Positions 36,017 through 45,600 of a stretch of 64,000 bases of DNA are shown one piece after another (position 1 is the stretch's first letter; the number at the start of each line of letters is the position of its first letter). The notes beneath the pieces are model-generated. The model saw nothing but the letters and a program-made list of their open reading frames with translations. It had not been told where the DNA came from and searched no databases. Both the position numbers and the translations under genes were made by a program. This DNA comes from Streptomyces sp. H27-H5 (GTDB taxonomy: Bacteria > Actinomycetota > Actinomycetes > Streptomycetales > Streptomycetaceae): the NCBI RefSeq assembly GCF_026627505.1, contig NZ_JAPNLK010000034.1, positions 19,881 to 83,880 on the forward strand, given 5' to 3'.

Positions 36017-36880
36017 CTAGCCCTTCACTCCGGTCAGGGTGACTCCCTCGACGAACGCCTTCTGGGCGAAGAAGAAGAGGACGATCACCGGGGCCATGAC
36101 CAGTACGGTCGCGGCCATGGTCAGGTTCCAGTTGGTGTGGTGCGCGCCCTTGAAGGACTCCAGGCCGTAACTGAGCGTCCAGGCGGCCGGGTTGTCGGAG
36201 GCGTAGATCTGGGGGCCGAAGTAGTCGTTCCAGGCGGCGAAGAACTGGAACAGGGCGACGGCCGCGATGCCCGGCTTGGCCATCGGCAGGACCACGCGGA
36301 GCAGCGTCCGCACCTCGCCGCAGCCGTCGACGCGGGCCGCGTCCAGGTACTCGTCGGGGATGGTCAGCAGGAACTGGCGGAGCAGGAAGATCGAGAAGGC
36401 GTCGCCGAACGCCATCGGGACGATCAGCGGCCACAGGGTCCCGGACAGGTCCAACTGCTTGGCCCAGAAGAGGTACATGGGGATGACCACCACCTGCGGC
36501 GGCAGCATCATCATGGCGATCACCAGCAGCAGCGACAGCCGCCGGCCGCGGAAGCGGAACTTGGCGAGCGCGTAGGCGACGGGCACCGAGGACACCACGG
36601 TCAGCAGTGTGCCGAGTCCGGCGTACAGCAGCGTGTTGCGCCACCAGGTCAGGAAGCCGGGGGTGTTCCAGACCTGGACGTAGTTGTCCCACTCCCAGGT
36701 GCGCGGCCACAGGTCGCGGGTCAGCGCCTGCTGGTCGCTCATCAGCGAGGTGAGGAAGAGGAAGACGAAGGGGAGGACGAAGAACAGGGCGGCGGCCACC
36801 CCCAGGGAGTGCACCGCGACCCAGTGCAGCAGCGGCTTGCGGCCCCGGGGGAGCGCGGTCGAGTCGGCCATGTCAGTCAC
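36017..36880 (-). CDS. csnG: ABC sugar permease, second (CsnG-like)
   Basis: 287 residues, six membrane helices. The cytoplasmic EAA loop is EYLDAARVDGCGEVRTLLRVVLPMAKPG (in two parts: EYLDAARVDGCGE and LLRVVLPMAKPG), which docks the ATPase. Typical MalG/CUT1 family permease. Its start overlaps the preceding permease stop by eight bases. No ATPase gene lies in the cluster, as in most Streptomyces sugar importers, which share the multitask ATPase MsiK. Confidence 0.92.
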   Translation of the reverse strand: MTDMADSTALPRGRKPLLHWVAVHSLGVAAALFFVLPFVFLFLTSLMSDQQALTRDLWPRTWEWDNYVQVWNTPGFLTWWRNTLLYAGLGTLLTVVSSVPVAYALAKFRFRGRRLSLLLVIAMMMLPPQVVVIPMYLFWAKQLDLSGTLWPLIVPMAFGDAFSIFLLRQFLLTIPDEYLDAARVDGCGEVRTLLRVVLPMAKPGIAAVALFQFFAAWNDYFGPQIYASDNPAAWTLSYGLESFKGAHHTNWNLTMAATVLVMAPVIVLFFFAQKAFVEGVTLTGVKG

Positions 36881-37814
36881 CGGATCCGATCAGTCCGCCA
36901 CGGCGGCGCATGAGGAGCGCGGTGAAGGCCATGGAGAGGGCGAAGAGGACCAGCGCCACCACGGACGCGCTCCCGTAGTCGAAGCGCTGGAAGCCGACGT
37001 TGTAGACGACCTGCGGCAGCGTCAGCGTGGACCGGTCGGGGTAGCCGGGCTCGAACTGCTGCCCCGAGCCGCCGATGACGCCCGCCGCGACCTTCCCCGC
37101 CACCAGCGGCTGGGTGTAGTACTGCATCGCCTGGATGACCCCGGTGACCACCGCGAACAGGATGATCGGCGAGATGTTCGGCAGGGTGATGTGCCGGAAC
37201 CGGGCCCAGGCACCGGCCCCGTCCAGCTCGGCGGCCTCGTACTGCTCCCTCGGTACGTCGAGCAGCGCGGCCATGAAGATCACCATCAGGTCGCCCACGC
37301 CCCACACTGCGAGCACGGTCAGCGCCGGCTTGGACCAGTCGGCGTCGGTGAACCAGCCGGGCGTGGGCAGCCCCACCGAGTCCAGCAGCACGTTGCCCGG
37401 CCCGGTCCCCGGGTTGAGCAGGAAGACGAAGGCCAGGGTGGCGGCCACCGGCGGGGCCAGGTAGGGCAGGTAGAACAGGGTCCGGAAGATCCCGGCGCCC
37501 GTCTTGATCCGCGTGATGAGCAGGCCGACGCCGAGGCCGAAGACGACCCGGCAGCTCACCATCACCACGACCAGCCAGAGCGTGTTGCGCATCGCGGGCC
37601 AGAACAGCGGATAGTCCGAGAACACGTACGCCCAGTTGTCCAGGCCGTTGAAGACGGGCGGACGGAAGCCGTCGTACCGGGTGAAGGAGAAGTACACGGT
37701 GGACAGCAGCGGGTAGGCGAAGAACACCGCGAACCCGATCAGCCAGGGCGACATGAAGGCCGCGGTGCGCAGCCGCGCCCTGCGGCGCTTCGCCCGCAAG
37801 GTGTGCGTGGTCAT
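36873..37814 (-). CDS. csnF: ABC sugar permease, first (CsnF-like)
   Basis: 313 residues from ATG 37814. Basic N-terminus (LRAKRRRARLRT), six predicted membrane helices, EAA motif EQYEAAELDGAGAWARF...LPNISP. MalF/CUT1-type permease, partner of the next gene. The start is six bases after the binding-protein stop, so expression follows csnE. Confidence 0.92.
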   Translation of the reverse strand: MTTHTLRAKRRRARLRTAAFMSPWLIGFAVFFAYPLLSTVYFSFTRYDGFRPPVFNGLDNWAYVFSDYPLFWPAMRNTLWLVVVMVSCRVVFGLGVGLLITRIKTGAGIFRTLFYLPYLAPPVAATLAFVFLLNPGTGPGNVLLDSVGLPTPGWFTDADWSKPALTVLAVWGVGDLMVIFMAALLDVPREQYEAAELDGAGAWARFRHITLPNISPIILFAVVTGVIQAMQYYTQPLVAGKVAAGVIGGSGQQFEPGYPDRSTLTLPQVVYNVGFQRFDYGSASVVALVLFALSMAFTALLMRRRGGLIGSGD

Positions 37815-37819
37815 CGGGG

Positions 37820-39154
37820 CTACTTGGCCTTCGCGATGTCGGTGTCGATCTGCCGGTCGGCCGCGGCCAGACCGGCCGCGATGTCGGGCACGTCGCCCTT
37901 CTCGACCCGGTACGCGAAGTCCTGGAAGGTCAGTTGGTAGGTGCCGCCGTCGGCCTGGGCCGGTGTGGTGCCCGATGCGGGGTGCCGGGCGATGTCGATG
38001 AAGGTCCGGAACTCGGGGGTCACCCGGAGCCGCGGGGACTCCAGCGCGGCCAGCGTGGAGGGCACGTTGTGGATGGCGTTGGCGAAGTCCACCACCGCGT
38101 CGGTGTCGGTGGTCATGTACTTCACCAGCTCCCAGGCCGCGTTCTGCTTCCTGCTCGCCGCGGAGATGCCCATGACCGTGCCGGAGAGGTAGCCCTTGCC
38201 GTACTCGGCGAGCCGGTCGTCCGGGACGGGCAGCGGCGCCGTCCCGATCTCGAACTCCACCCCGGCCTCCTTGGCCATCGCGGGGCGCCACTCGCCGTCG
38301 ATCTGCATGGCGACCTGGCCCCGGTGGAAGGGGTGTTCGGCGCTCCACTCGTCACCGAAGGTGCTGCGGAAGCGCTCCAGCTTCTCGTAGCCGCCCAGCT
38401 TGGCGACGAGGTCCTTCTGCGCGGTCAGCATCTTCGCGAAGCCCGGGTCCTCGGCCAGGTTCGACTTGCCCCGCGCGTCGAAGTATTTCGGGCTCCACTG
38501 CGCGGCCAGCCGCATCGGGGTGGTCTCGTAGCCGTGGAAGGTCGGCATGACGCCGAGCCGGTCGTAGGTGTCCCCGCGGGCCACCGTCAGTTTCTGCGCG
38601 ACCTCGACGAGCTCGCTCCAGGTCTTGGGGGGTGCGGTGATCCCGGCGGCGGCGAAGGCGGTCTTGTTGTAGACGAGGCCGTACGCGTCGTTCAGCAGCG
38701 GCAGCGTGCACTGGTTGTCGTTGAACCGGGTGTACTCCAGCAGGGTCTTGGGGAAGACCTTCGTCTTGTCGACGCCGGACTTGGCGAGGAAGGGGTTCAG
38801 GTCCGCGAAGGCGCCGGAGTTGCAGAACTTGCCGACGCTGTCGGTGGTGAAGGAGGAGACCACGTCGGGGGCCTTGTCACCGCCCGCGCGCAACGCCTGG
38901 TTGATCTTGTCGTCGGTCATGTTGCCGGTGACCTGGACCTTGATGTTGGGGTGTGCCCGCCGGAAGCGGGCGATGTTGTCCTCGATGGCCTTCACCTCGC
39001 CGGGCGCGGACCAGCCGTGCCAGAAGTTGAGGGTGACCTCGGCCTTGGGGTCGTCCGCGGCGGCGGACCCGGCCTGGCCCGTACAGGCGCCGGCGAGGAC
39101 GGATATGGCCGTGAGGAGCGCGGCTGTGAGGATCGGTCGTCCGGTTCTGGGCAT
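37820..39154 (-). CDS. csnE: Sugar-binding lipoprotein (CsnE-like)
   Basis: 444 residues, family 1 extracellular solute-binding protein. Signal peptide with lipobox ILTAALLTAISVLAGAC; Cys24 is the probable lipid attachment site. Binding-fold segments: VTLNFWHGWSAPGEVKAI, PNIKVQVTGNMTDDKI, DAYGLVYNKTAFAAAG, GVMPTFHGYE and GYLSGTVMGISAAS. It should capture chitosan or chito-oligosaccharides outside the membrane and pass them to the two permeases. It lies 69 bases downstream of the repressor gene. Confidence 0.92.
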   Translation of the reverse strand: MPRTGRPILTAALLTAISVLAGACTGQAGSAAADDPKAEVTLNFWHGWSAPGEVKAIEDNIARFRRAHPNIKVQVTGNMTDDKINQALRAGGDKAPDVVSSFTTDSVGKFCNSGAFADLNPFLAKSGVDKTKVFPKTLLEYTRFNDNQCTLPLLNDAYGLVYNKTAFAAAGITAPPKTWSELVEVAQKLTVARGDTYDRLGVMPTFHGYETTPMRLAAQWSPKYFDARGKSNLAEDPGFAKMLTAQKDLVAKLGGYEKLERFRSTFGDEWSAEHPFHRGQVAMQIDGEWRPAMAKEAGVEFEIGTAPLPVPDDRLAEYGKGYLSGTVMGISAASRKQNAAWELVKYMTTDTDAVVDFANAIHNVPSTLAALESPRLRVTPEFRTFIDIARHPASGTTPAQADGGTYQLTFQDFAYRVEKGDVPDIAAGLAAADRQIDTDIAKAK

Positions 39155-39223
39155 GGCGGGGCTCGCTCTCTGCGTGAGGAACTTCCGTGAGGGGTGCCGC
39201 GGTGGATCGGGAGGAGGGAGGTG

Positions 39224-40441
39224 TCAGCGCGGGGGCTGGTGCAGGGGCCGGCGGGAGGTGTCGAAGACCTCGTCGCGGGTCGTGGCCAGGGCGCTCTCCA
39301 ACGCGCCCCGCAGGACGGGCCGCTCGCGCACCTCGCCGGCGACCAGGCGGGGGCGGGAGGGGGCCAGTTCGGCGAGTTCGGTCTCCAGCAGGGCGTGCAG
39401 CGGTGCGCCGCCCGCACCGATCAGGGCCCCCGACAGGACCACGATCTCCGGGTCGAGCACGGAGACCAGCGAGGCCAGACCCGTCGCGAGGACGGTGGCG
39501 TACGAGCGGAGGAAGCCCAGGTGCGCGCCCTCGGGCTCGGCGGCGGCCCGCTCCAGCAGCGTGACGCCGACGGCGACCTCCGGGCCGGTCGGGACGTCGA
39601 TGCCCAGCTCGGCGGCGAGCCGGGGCAGCACCTGTACGCCCGCCAGTTCCTGGTAGCCGCCGGTGTTGGCGCGGGCAACCTGCCGGACCAGGGGGTGTCC
39701 GGGCACGGGGAGGAAGCCGACCTCGCCCGCGCCGCCCGTCCAGCCGCGGTGCAGCCGGCCGCCGAGCACCAGGGCGGCGCCCAGACCCTCCTCGTTCCAC
39801 AGCAGGACGAAGTCCTCGTGGCCGCGGGCGGCGCCGAGCCGCTGTTCGGCGACGGCGGCCAGGTTCACGTCGTTCTCGTACTCGACGGGCATGGGCAGCG
39901 CCGCCGCCAGCTCGTCGAGGAGGGTGGGGGAGTGCCAGCCGGGGAGGTGGCTGGCGTACCGCAGCCGGCCGGTCTGCGGGTCGAACGCGCCCGGGGTGGC
40001 GATGACGAGGCGGTGCAGGTCGGAGCGCTGGAGCCCGGCGGCCTTGACGGCCTCGCCGAGCGCCTCGGTGACCTGGTCGACGGCGCCCGTGCCCTCGGCG
40101 TAGGGGAGTTCGAAGCTGCCGACCACCGTGCCGGCCAGATCGGCCACGGCCGCGACGACCCGCTCGGGGGTGACGTCCAGTCCGCCGACGTGCGCGGCCC
40201 GGGCGTTGAGCGTGTACAACTGGGCGCTCGGACCGGGGCGGCCGCCGTCGGTGCCGGTGGCCACGACCAGTCCGGTCTCCTCCAGCCGGGCCAGCAGTTG
40301 GGAGGCGGTCGGCTTGGACAGTCCGGTCAGCCGGCCGATCCGGGTCCGCGACAGGGGGCCGTGCGTCAGCAGCAGCTCCAGGGCGGCACGGTCGTTCATG
40401 GCGCGCAACAGGCTGGGCGTTCCGGGGGTGGCGGCGGGCAT
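39224..40441 (-). CDS. csnR: ROK-family repressor (CsnR-like)
   Basis: 405 residues from ATG 40441 (GAGGGAG about 10 bases upstream; GTG 40459 lacks a ribosome site). N-terminal winged helix-turn-helix: LSRTRIGRLTGLSKPTASQLLARLEETGLV at about 36-65 (given in halves, LSRTRIGRLTGLSKP and TASQLLARLEE). The ROK sugar-sensing domain follows (VATPGAFDPQ, YENDVNLAAVAE, GAGEVGFLPV). The usual ROK zinc motif CxCGxxGC is absent and the protein contains no cysteine. CsnR of S. coelicolor represses chitosanase and its own operon. A palindromic operator lies 30 bases upstream. Confidence 0.88.
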   Translation of the reverse strand: MPAATPGTPSLLRAMNDRAALELLLTHGPLSRTRIGRLTGLSKPTASQLLARLEETGLVVATGTDGGRPGPSAQLYTLNARAAHVGGLDVTPERVVAAVADLAGTVVGSFELPYAEGTGAVDQVTEALGEAVKAAGLQRSDLHRLVIATPGAFDPQTGRLRYASHLPGWHSPTLLDELAAALPMPVEYENDVNLAAVAEQRLGAARGHEDFVLLWNEEGLGAALVLGGRLHRGWTGGAGEVGFLPVPGHPLVRQVARANTGGYQELAGVQVLPRLAAELGIDVPTGPEVAVGVTLLERAAAEPEGAHLGFLRSYATVLATGLASLVSVLDPEIVVLSGALIGAGGAPLHALLETELAELAPSRPRLVAGEVRERPVLRGALESALATTRDEVFDTSRRPLHQPPR

Positions 40442-40470
40442 GGAGCGTTTCTCCCTCACCGAGATGAACT

Positions 40471-40489
40471 GTTAGGTAAGTTTCCTATC
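40471..40489 (-). promoter_or_regulatory. Operator palindrome of the csn-like operon
   Basis: Sequence gttAGGTAAgTTTCCTatc: half-sites AGGTAA and TTTCCT around a central G, extended by TT/AT on either side. It matches the form of the ROK operator known from Streptomyces chitosanase genes (AGGAAA..TTTCCT core). Its position, 30-48 bases before the repressor ATG, allows autorepression. Confidence 0.7.
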
Positions 40490-40511
40490 ACCGTTCGAGC
40501 CCTGTCAATGG

Positions 40512-40545
40512 CGCTGCCCCGCAGGATGTGACCTGCGGGGCAGCG
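40512..40545 (-). terminator. Strong hairpin after the MscS gene
   Basis: Perfect 14-base stem CGCTGCCCCGCAGG / CCTGCGGGGCAGCG with a six-base loop, 19 bases beyond the channel gene's stop and before the csn operator. It insulates the csn promoter from read-through. Confidence 0.8.
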
Positions 40546-40564
40546 GAAGCGGTGGGTGCGCCGG

Positions 40565-41632
40565 CTACTTGGTGATCCGGGGGTTGCCGGGCGCGCTCGG
40601 TCCGGGGATCGGCGTGGTGGCCAGAGCCTGCGGGGACGTCGGGTTCGACATTGCCGACGGCGCCGCCACGGAGGCCGACGGGTCGGCGGCCTCCTCGGCC
40701 TCCTCCGTGTCCGGCAGCCCGCCGATGATCCGGATGCCCGCCGCGTCGAAGGCCTCCTTGATCCGCCAGCGCAGCTCGCGCTCCACGGCGAACTGCTGCC
40801 CCGGCATCGTCTTCGCCGACACCTTCACCGTCATCGAGGCCAGCAGCACCTCGTCCAGACCCAGTACCTCCACCGGACCCCACAGGCGCTCGTCCCACGG
40901 GGACTCCTTCGCCATGGCGTCCGCGACCTCCTGGACCACCTCGCGCAGGCGGGAGAGCCGCTCGGTCGGCTTGACCTGCACGTCGACGCCCGCCGTGGCC
41001 CAGCCCTGGCTGAGGTTGCCGATCCGCTTGATCTCGCCGTTGCGCACGTACCAGATCTCGCCGTTGTCTCCGCGCAGCTTCGTCACGCGCAGCCCGACCT
41101 CGATGACCTCACCGGAGGCCACCCCCGCGTCGATCTTGTCGCCGACGCCGTACTGGTCCTCGAGGATCATGAACACGCCGGACAGGAAGTCCGTCACCAG
41201 GTTCCGCGCGCCGAAACCGATCGCCACACCGGCCACACCGGCACTCGCCAGCAGCGGCGCGAGATCGATCTTCAGCTCGGCGAGCACCATCAGCACCGCC
41301 GTGCCGAGGATCAGGAACGAGGCCACCGACCGCAGCACCGAACCGATCGCCTCCGACCGCTGACGCCGGCGCTCCGCGTTGACCAGCAACCCGCCCAGCG
41401 TCGTCCCCTCGACGGCCGCCGCACCCCGGTTCATCCGGGAGATGAGCTTGGTCAGCGACTTGCGGATCACCGAGCGGAGCGCGAACGCGATCACCAGGAT
41501 GAAGACGATCCGCAGCCCCATGGCCAGCCAATCGGCCCAGTTCTGCTCGATGAAGTCCGCGGCGTTCGTGACGCTCTCCGCGGCGTCGTCGGTGGTCGCT
41601 GCCAGCGGTAGCAGGGTGGCGGGCGAGGGCAC
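40565..41632 (-). CDS. Small-conductance mechanosensitive channel (MscS family)
   Basis: 355 residues from GTG 41632 with GGAGG eight bases upstream; the longer ATG-less extension is less likely. Three membrane helices: WADWLAMGLRIVFILVIAFAL (about 33-53), SVLRSVASFLILGTAVLMVLAEL (about 102-124) and the pore helix SAGVAGVAIGFGARNLVTDFLSG (about 133-155) with its Gly/Ala pattern. The beta domain QYGVGDKIDAG...GEVIEVGLRVTKLRG follows, then the C-terminal alpha-beta domain and an unstructured Pro/Ser/Ala tail. It would release osmolytes on hypo-osmotic shock. Confidence 0.92.
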   Translation of the reverse strand: MPSPATLLPLAATTDDAAESVTNAADFIEQNWADWLAMGLRIVFILVIAFALRSVIRKSLTKLISRMNRGAAAVEGTTLGGLLVNAERRRQRSEAIGSVLRSVASFLILGTAVLMVLAELKIDLAPLLASAGVAGVAIGFGARNLVTDFLSGVFMILEDQYGVGDKIDAGVASGEVIEVGLRVTKLRGDNGEIWYVRNGEIKRIGNLSQGWATAGVDVQVKPTERLSRLREVVQEVADAMAKESPWDERLWGPVEVLGLDEVLLASMTVKVSAKTMPGQQFAVERELRWRIKEAFDAAGIRIIGGLPDTEEAEEAADPSASVAAPSAMSNPTSPQALATTPIPGPSAPGNPRITK

Positions 41633-41654
41633 GGCGGGAACCTCCAGGCATAGC

Positions 41655-41687
41655 GGTCTGTCCGCGAGAGGTTTGTGCGGGCAGACC
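41655..41687 (-). promoter_or_regulatory. Hairpin in the leader of the MscS gene
   Basis: GGTCTGTCCGC / GCGGGCAGACC, 10 of 11 paired, 11-base loop, beginning 23 bases upstream of the GTG. It may fold in the 5' leader or be an operator. No known riboswitch consensus is recognisable. Confidence 0.35.
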
Positions 41688-41892
41688 AACCACACTAACG
41701 GGGCACTCGCCCGACCTTGTTGTCGTCCGCGGGGGAGAGACCAGACTCACCCGGGGAGAAGGCGGGTGTGGTTGAAAACACCCCGGACCCGTTACGAGCG
41801 CGTGGTGGCGCTTCGACCTGCCATAAGGGGAGACTGGAGAGCAGATCGTCCCGGCGCGAGCCACGCGCCGCCGGCGTACAAGGAGGCAGTCC

Positions 41893-42447
41893 GTGCCGCA
41901 CGTCCTGGTCCTCAACGCGTCGTACGAGCCGCTCGGCGTCGTACCGCTCCGCCGCGCGCTCGTCCTCGTCCTGGAGAACAAAGCAGTCTCCCTGGAGGAA
42001 TCCGGCGCCTTTCTGCACAGCGCGACGAGAGCCGTCCCCGCTCCCAGCGTGGTCCGGCTCAAGCGCTTCGTGCGGGTCCCCTACCGGGGGCCCGTTCCGC
42101 TCACCCGTCGCGCGCTCTTCGCCCGCGACGGCGGTCGCTGCATGTACTGCGGGGCCGTCGCCACCAGCGTCGACCACGTCATCCCGCGCAGTCGGGGTGG
42201 GCAGCACGCGTGGGACAACGTCGTCGCCGCGTGCCGACGCTGCAACCACGTGAAGGCGGACCGTCACCTGCTGGAGCTCGGCTGGAGGCTGCGCCACCAG
42301 CCCGCACCGCCGTCGGGCCTCGCCTGGCGGATCATCGGCACCGGGCACCGGGACCCGCGGTGGATGCCGTACCTCCAGCCGTACGGGGCCGATGACGCGC
42401 TCGATCGGATCGGCGTCGGGGTGACGGCGACGGCCGCCGCGTCCTAG
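41893..42447 (+). CDS. HNH endonuclease
   Basis: 184 residues from GTG 41893 with AGGAGG at 41881. The HNH core contains two zinc-binding Cys pairs around the active site: CMYCGAVATSVDHVIPRSRGG (in parts, CMYCG and DHVIPRSRGG) and NVVAACRRCNHVKADR (about 113-137). The N-terminal VLVLNASYEPLGVVPLRRAL is typical of the conserved actinobacterial HNH group often encoded near MscS genes. DNA cleavage is expected, but the physiological role is unknown; it is a core gene rather than a homing enzyme. Confidence 0.9.
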   Translation: MPHVLVLNASYEPLGVVPLRRALVLVLENKAVSLEESGAFLHSATRAVPAPSVVRLKRFVRVPYRGPVPLTRRALFARDGGRCMYCGAVATSVDHVIPRSRGGQHAWDNVVAACRRCNHVKADRHLLELGWRLRHQPAPPSGLAWRIIGTGHRDPRWMPYLQPYGADDALDRIGVGVTATAAAS

Positions 42448-42482
42448 CCTCCGGCCCGGGCGGGGCGGGGTCCGGCACTTTC

Positions 42483-42590
42483 AGCCTCGTCGGCGTTTGA
42501 GGCGCGGGGTCTGGGGCGGAGCCCCAGGTAACCCGGCTCCGCCGGGCACCGGGCTCCGCCCGGAACCGCGCCTCAAATGCCGACGAGGCT
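42483..42590. terminator. Long inverted repeat, bidirectional terminator element
   Basis: The outer arms (42483-42507 and 42566-42590) are 25 bases with 24 matches, starting AGCCTCGTCGGCG. A nested hairpin CTGGGGC-GGA-GCCCCAG sits at 42511-42527, and GGCTCCGCC repeats fill the centre. This is a well-known recurrent Streptomyces intergenic palindrome. It lies between the convergent HNH and GH84 genes and should end both transcripts. Confidence 0.85.
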
Positions 42591-42617
42591 TGATTCGCGC
42601 GGCCGGGGTCCGGCCCG

Positions 42618-45600
42618 TCAGGGGGTTACCGCCTGGGCCGTGGCCGACCAGAGGCTGCAGCCGAAGCGCGTCGCGCGCCTGTCGCACGTGACGCGGACGA
42701 ACCGGGCCCCCGGCGCGTCCAGGTGGACGGTGTCCGTGCCGCCCCGGGAGGCGACCGTCGCCGCCGCGTGCCAGGTGACCCCGTCCGCGGAGGTCTGGAC
42801 CCGGAAGGCGGACGGGTACGCGTCCTGCCAGCGCAGTGTCAACAGGCCGATCCGGGCGGGGGCCGCCAGTTCGGCCTGCCACCACGCCCCGTCCACCGGC
42901 GGGGACGACCACCGGGTGGTGTCGGCGCCGTCCAGCACCGCCGAGGCGGGGAAGGCCGGGGTCTCGTCGCCGGACGAGGAGGCCTTCGCGCCTCGCAGCA
43001 GGTCCGGGCCGCCCGTGCGGGGCACCGCACGGACCGTCAGGGTGCGCGACTGACCGGCGAACGTCACCGGGACGGTGTAGATCCCCGCCGGCGTGCCGGC
43101 CGCGACGGTGACCTCCAGCGGAACGCTGACCAGGGTGCCCCGGGGCGCCTTCACCTCGCCCGGGACGCGGACCGCGATCCCCCGCGGCGGGGCCGCCGAC
43201 AGCGGGCCGCGGACCTCGCCGGGCCGCAGGGCGGACAGGTCCGCGGACACCCGCAGCGGGGCGCCGCCTATCTCCACGTCCGCCCGCCCGCCACCGGCCA
43301 GCTCGAAGCGGGCCGCGGGCCCGTCCCCGAGCCAGGGCACCACGTGGTGCACGGCGGGGGAGGCCCCGGGCCAGACCAGCCGTACGGCGTCGGCCCGCAG
43401 ACCGCGCAGGTCGGCCTGGGTCCACCCCGAGGCGCCCGCGTCGGCGACCTTGCGCCAGCCCTCGCCCGGTACGTGGGCCTCCACCGTCGCGAGCGTCCCG
43501 GGCGCGAGCGGGTCCGTCATGACGGTGACCGCCGACACGGGGCGTACGCCGTCCAGCCGGACGGTCCACGCGTCGGCGCCCCGCGACACCGTTCCGACGG
43601 TCCGCGACGCGCCCGTCCAACTGTCCGACTCGGCGGTCGCCTTCGTGAGGAAGGCATCCAGTACGGCCGTGTCCACCCGGGCGTCGCCGGCCTCCGCGAG
43701 CCCGGCGCGGGCCTGCGCGAGGGCGCGCGAGGCCTTCCAGGCCGCCGTCCCGTCCCCCCGGGCCTGGGCCCGGAGCATGTCCACGGCCAGTTCGCCGGCG
43801 GTGCCGTAGTCCGACAGACGGTCCAGCCACGGCCCGGCCTCGCCGGTGAGGCCGGGCAGCCGGGAGGGGGCCTCCCGCAGCACGGTGAAGGCCGCGCGCA
43901 GCCGCTCGCCGGCCGCCCGGTCGCCCGCGGCGCGGGCCCGCCAGAACTCCTCGACGAGCGGCCTCAGGTACGCGGACTCCTCCTGCTTGAGCCCCGACGA
44001 GGCGGTGTTCCCGGCGAGGGCGGCCAGCGCCTTGCGGGCCCGGGGGTCCGGGCCCGCGAGATCGCGTACCGCCGCCGCCCACGATTCGCCCGCCCGGTAG
44101 CCGCGCGGGTTCCACGCGTAGTCCGCCGCCGTGAACACCGGGATCCGCGACAGGGTGCCCTGCGGCATCGCGTTGAGCATCAGCCCCGCCGAGGCGCCGG
44201 CCACCACCGGGTCCCGGCCCGTGTACGGGCCGAGGAAGATCCGGCCCGGATCCCAGTCGTTGACCGGGTAGTTGTCCATGGTGACCAGCGCGTGCTGCCC
44301 GAAGGCCGCCCGGGCCCCGGCCAGTTCCCTGCCGGTGATGGTGCGGGGCACCACCCCGACGCCGGTCCACGCGACCTCCACGCGCGCGTTCAACGCGCCG
44401 CCGAGCGCGCTCCGGTAGCCGGTGGAGCCGTCCTGGAAGTACTCGGTCGGCAGCAGCGACAGCGCGGGCGCCCCCGGATAGCGGGCGGCGAGGTGCGCGG
44501 CCAGCTCGTTGGCGACCTCGGCGTGCGCCTTCGCGGCGGCTGCCGGGCCCCTCCCGTACCGCTCGCGGTCCTCCAGGCAGCCCCACTCCGTGTAGCTGAC
44601 GTCCTGGAACTGGAGCTGGAACGCCCGGAAGCCGAGGTCCCACATCGCGTCCACCTTGCGGGTGAGCGCCGCCCGCTCGGCCGCCGAGGACAGGCACATC
44701 GACTGGCCGGGGGTCACCGCCCAGCCGAGCACCACCCGGTTGGCGCGCGCCCGCTCGGCGAGGGCCCGGAACTCGGCCTGCCGCTCGGGCGGGTAGTCCT
44801 CGCGCCACCGCGTGGTGCGGTAGGTGTCGTCGCCGGGCGCCAGCAACAGCCGGTTCTGCTTGGTGCGCCCCATGAAGTCGAGTTGGGCGAGCCGTTGCTC
44901 CCGGGTCCAGGGATCCCCGTAGAAACCCTCGGTGACACCGCGCACGGGAGCCGTCGGCCAGTCCCGTACGCGCACCCCGGGGGCCTTCGCGGTGCCCGAC
45001 GGGAGGAGCTGGCGCAGGGTCTGCGCCGCGTTGAAGAGGCCGTCGTCCCCCACGCCGGCCAGCGCGACGGTGTTCCGGTCGCCGACCCTGCCCACCGCGA
45101 TGCGGTAGCCCCCGGCCGGCAGGTCCCCCGCCTCGGCCGCGCCCAGCGCGCGCAACGCCGCGAGGGCGTCGGGGCCCTGGAGGCGTACGACGAGGCCGTG
45201 TGCGGGCAGCGCGTCCCCGGGGGCCCGTTCGTGCAGGGTCCGTACGCCCGCCCCGCGCAGGGTGGTCCGGACGACCTCGGCGGCGTACGGGTCGGCGTCG
45301 GGCGCCGCCACCAGCACGGCCTCGGTGCCCACCGGCACCGCGTGCGCCGGATCGGCCCTCATCGACTGCGGGCGCGGCCACACGGCCGGTCCGTCGGCGG
45401 CGGTCCGCGGGGTGTCGGAGCCCGGATCGAGGACCGGGCCGGGCGAGACGCCCGACGAGGCGGGCGCGGCGCCGTTCGCCGCGGCGGTGCCCGCCCCCGG
45501 CGTCGACGGGGGCGTGTCGGGCGTGTCGGGTGCGGAGGGTGAGGCGGACATCACCTGGGGCCCGGAGGCCGTCGCTCCGCCCAAGAGCGTCCCCATGACG

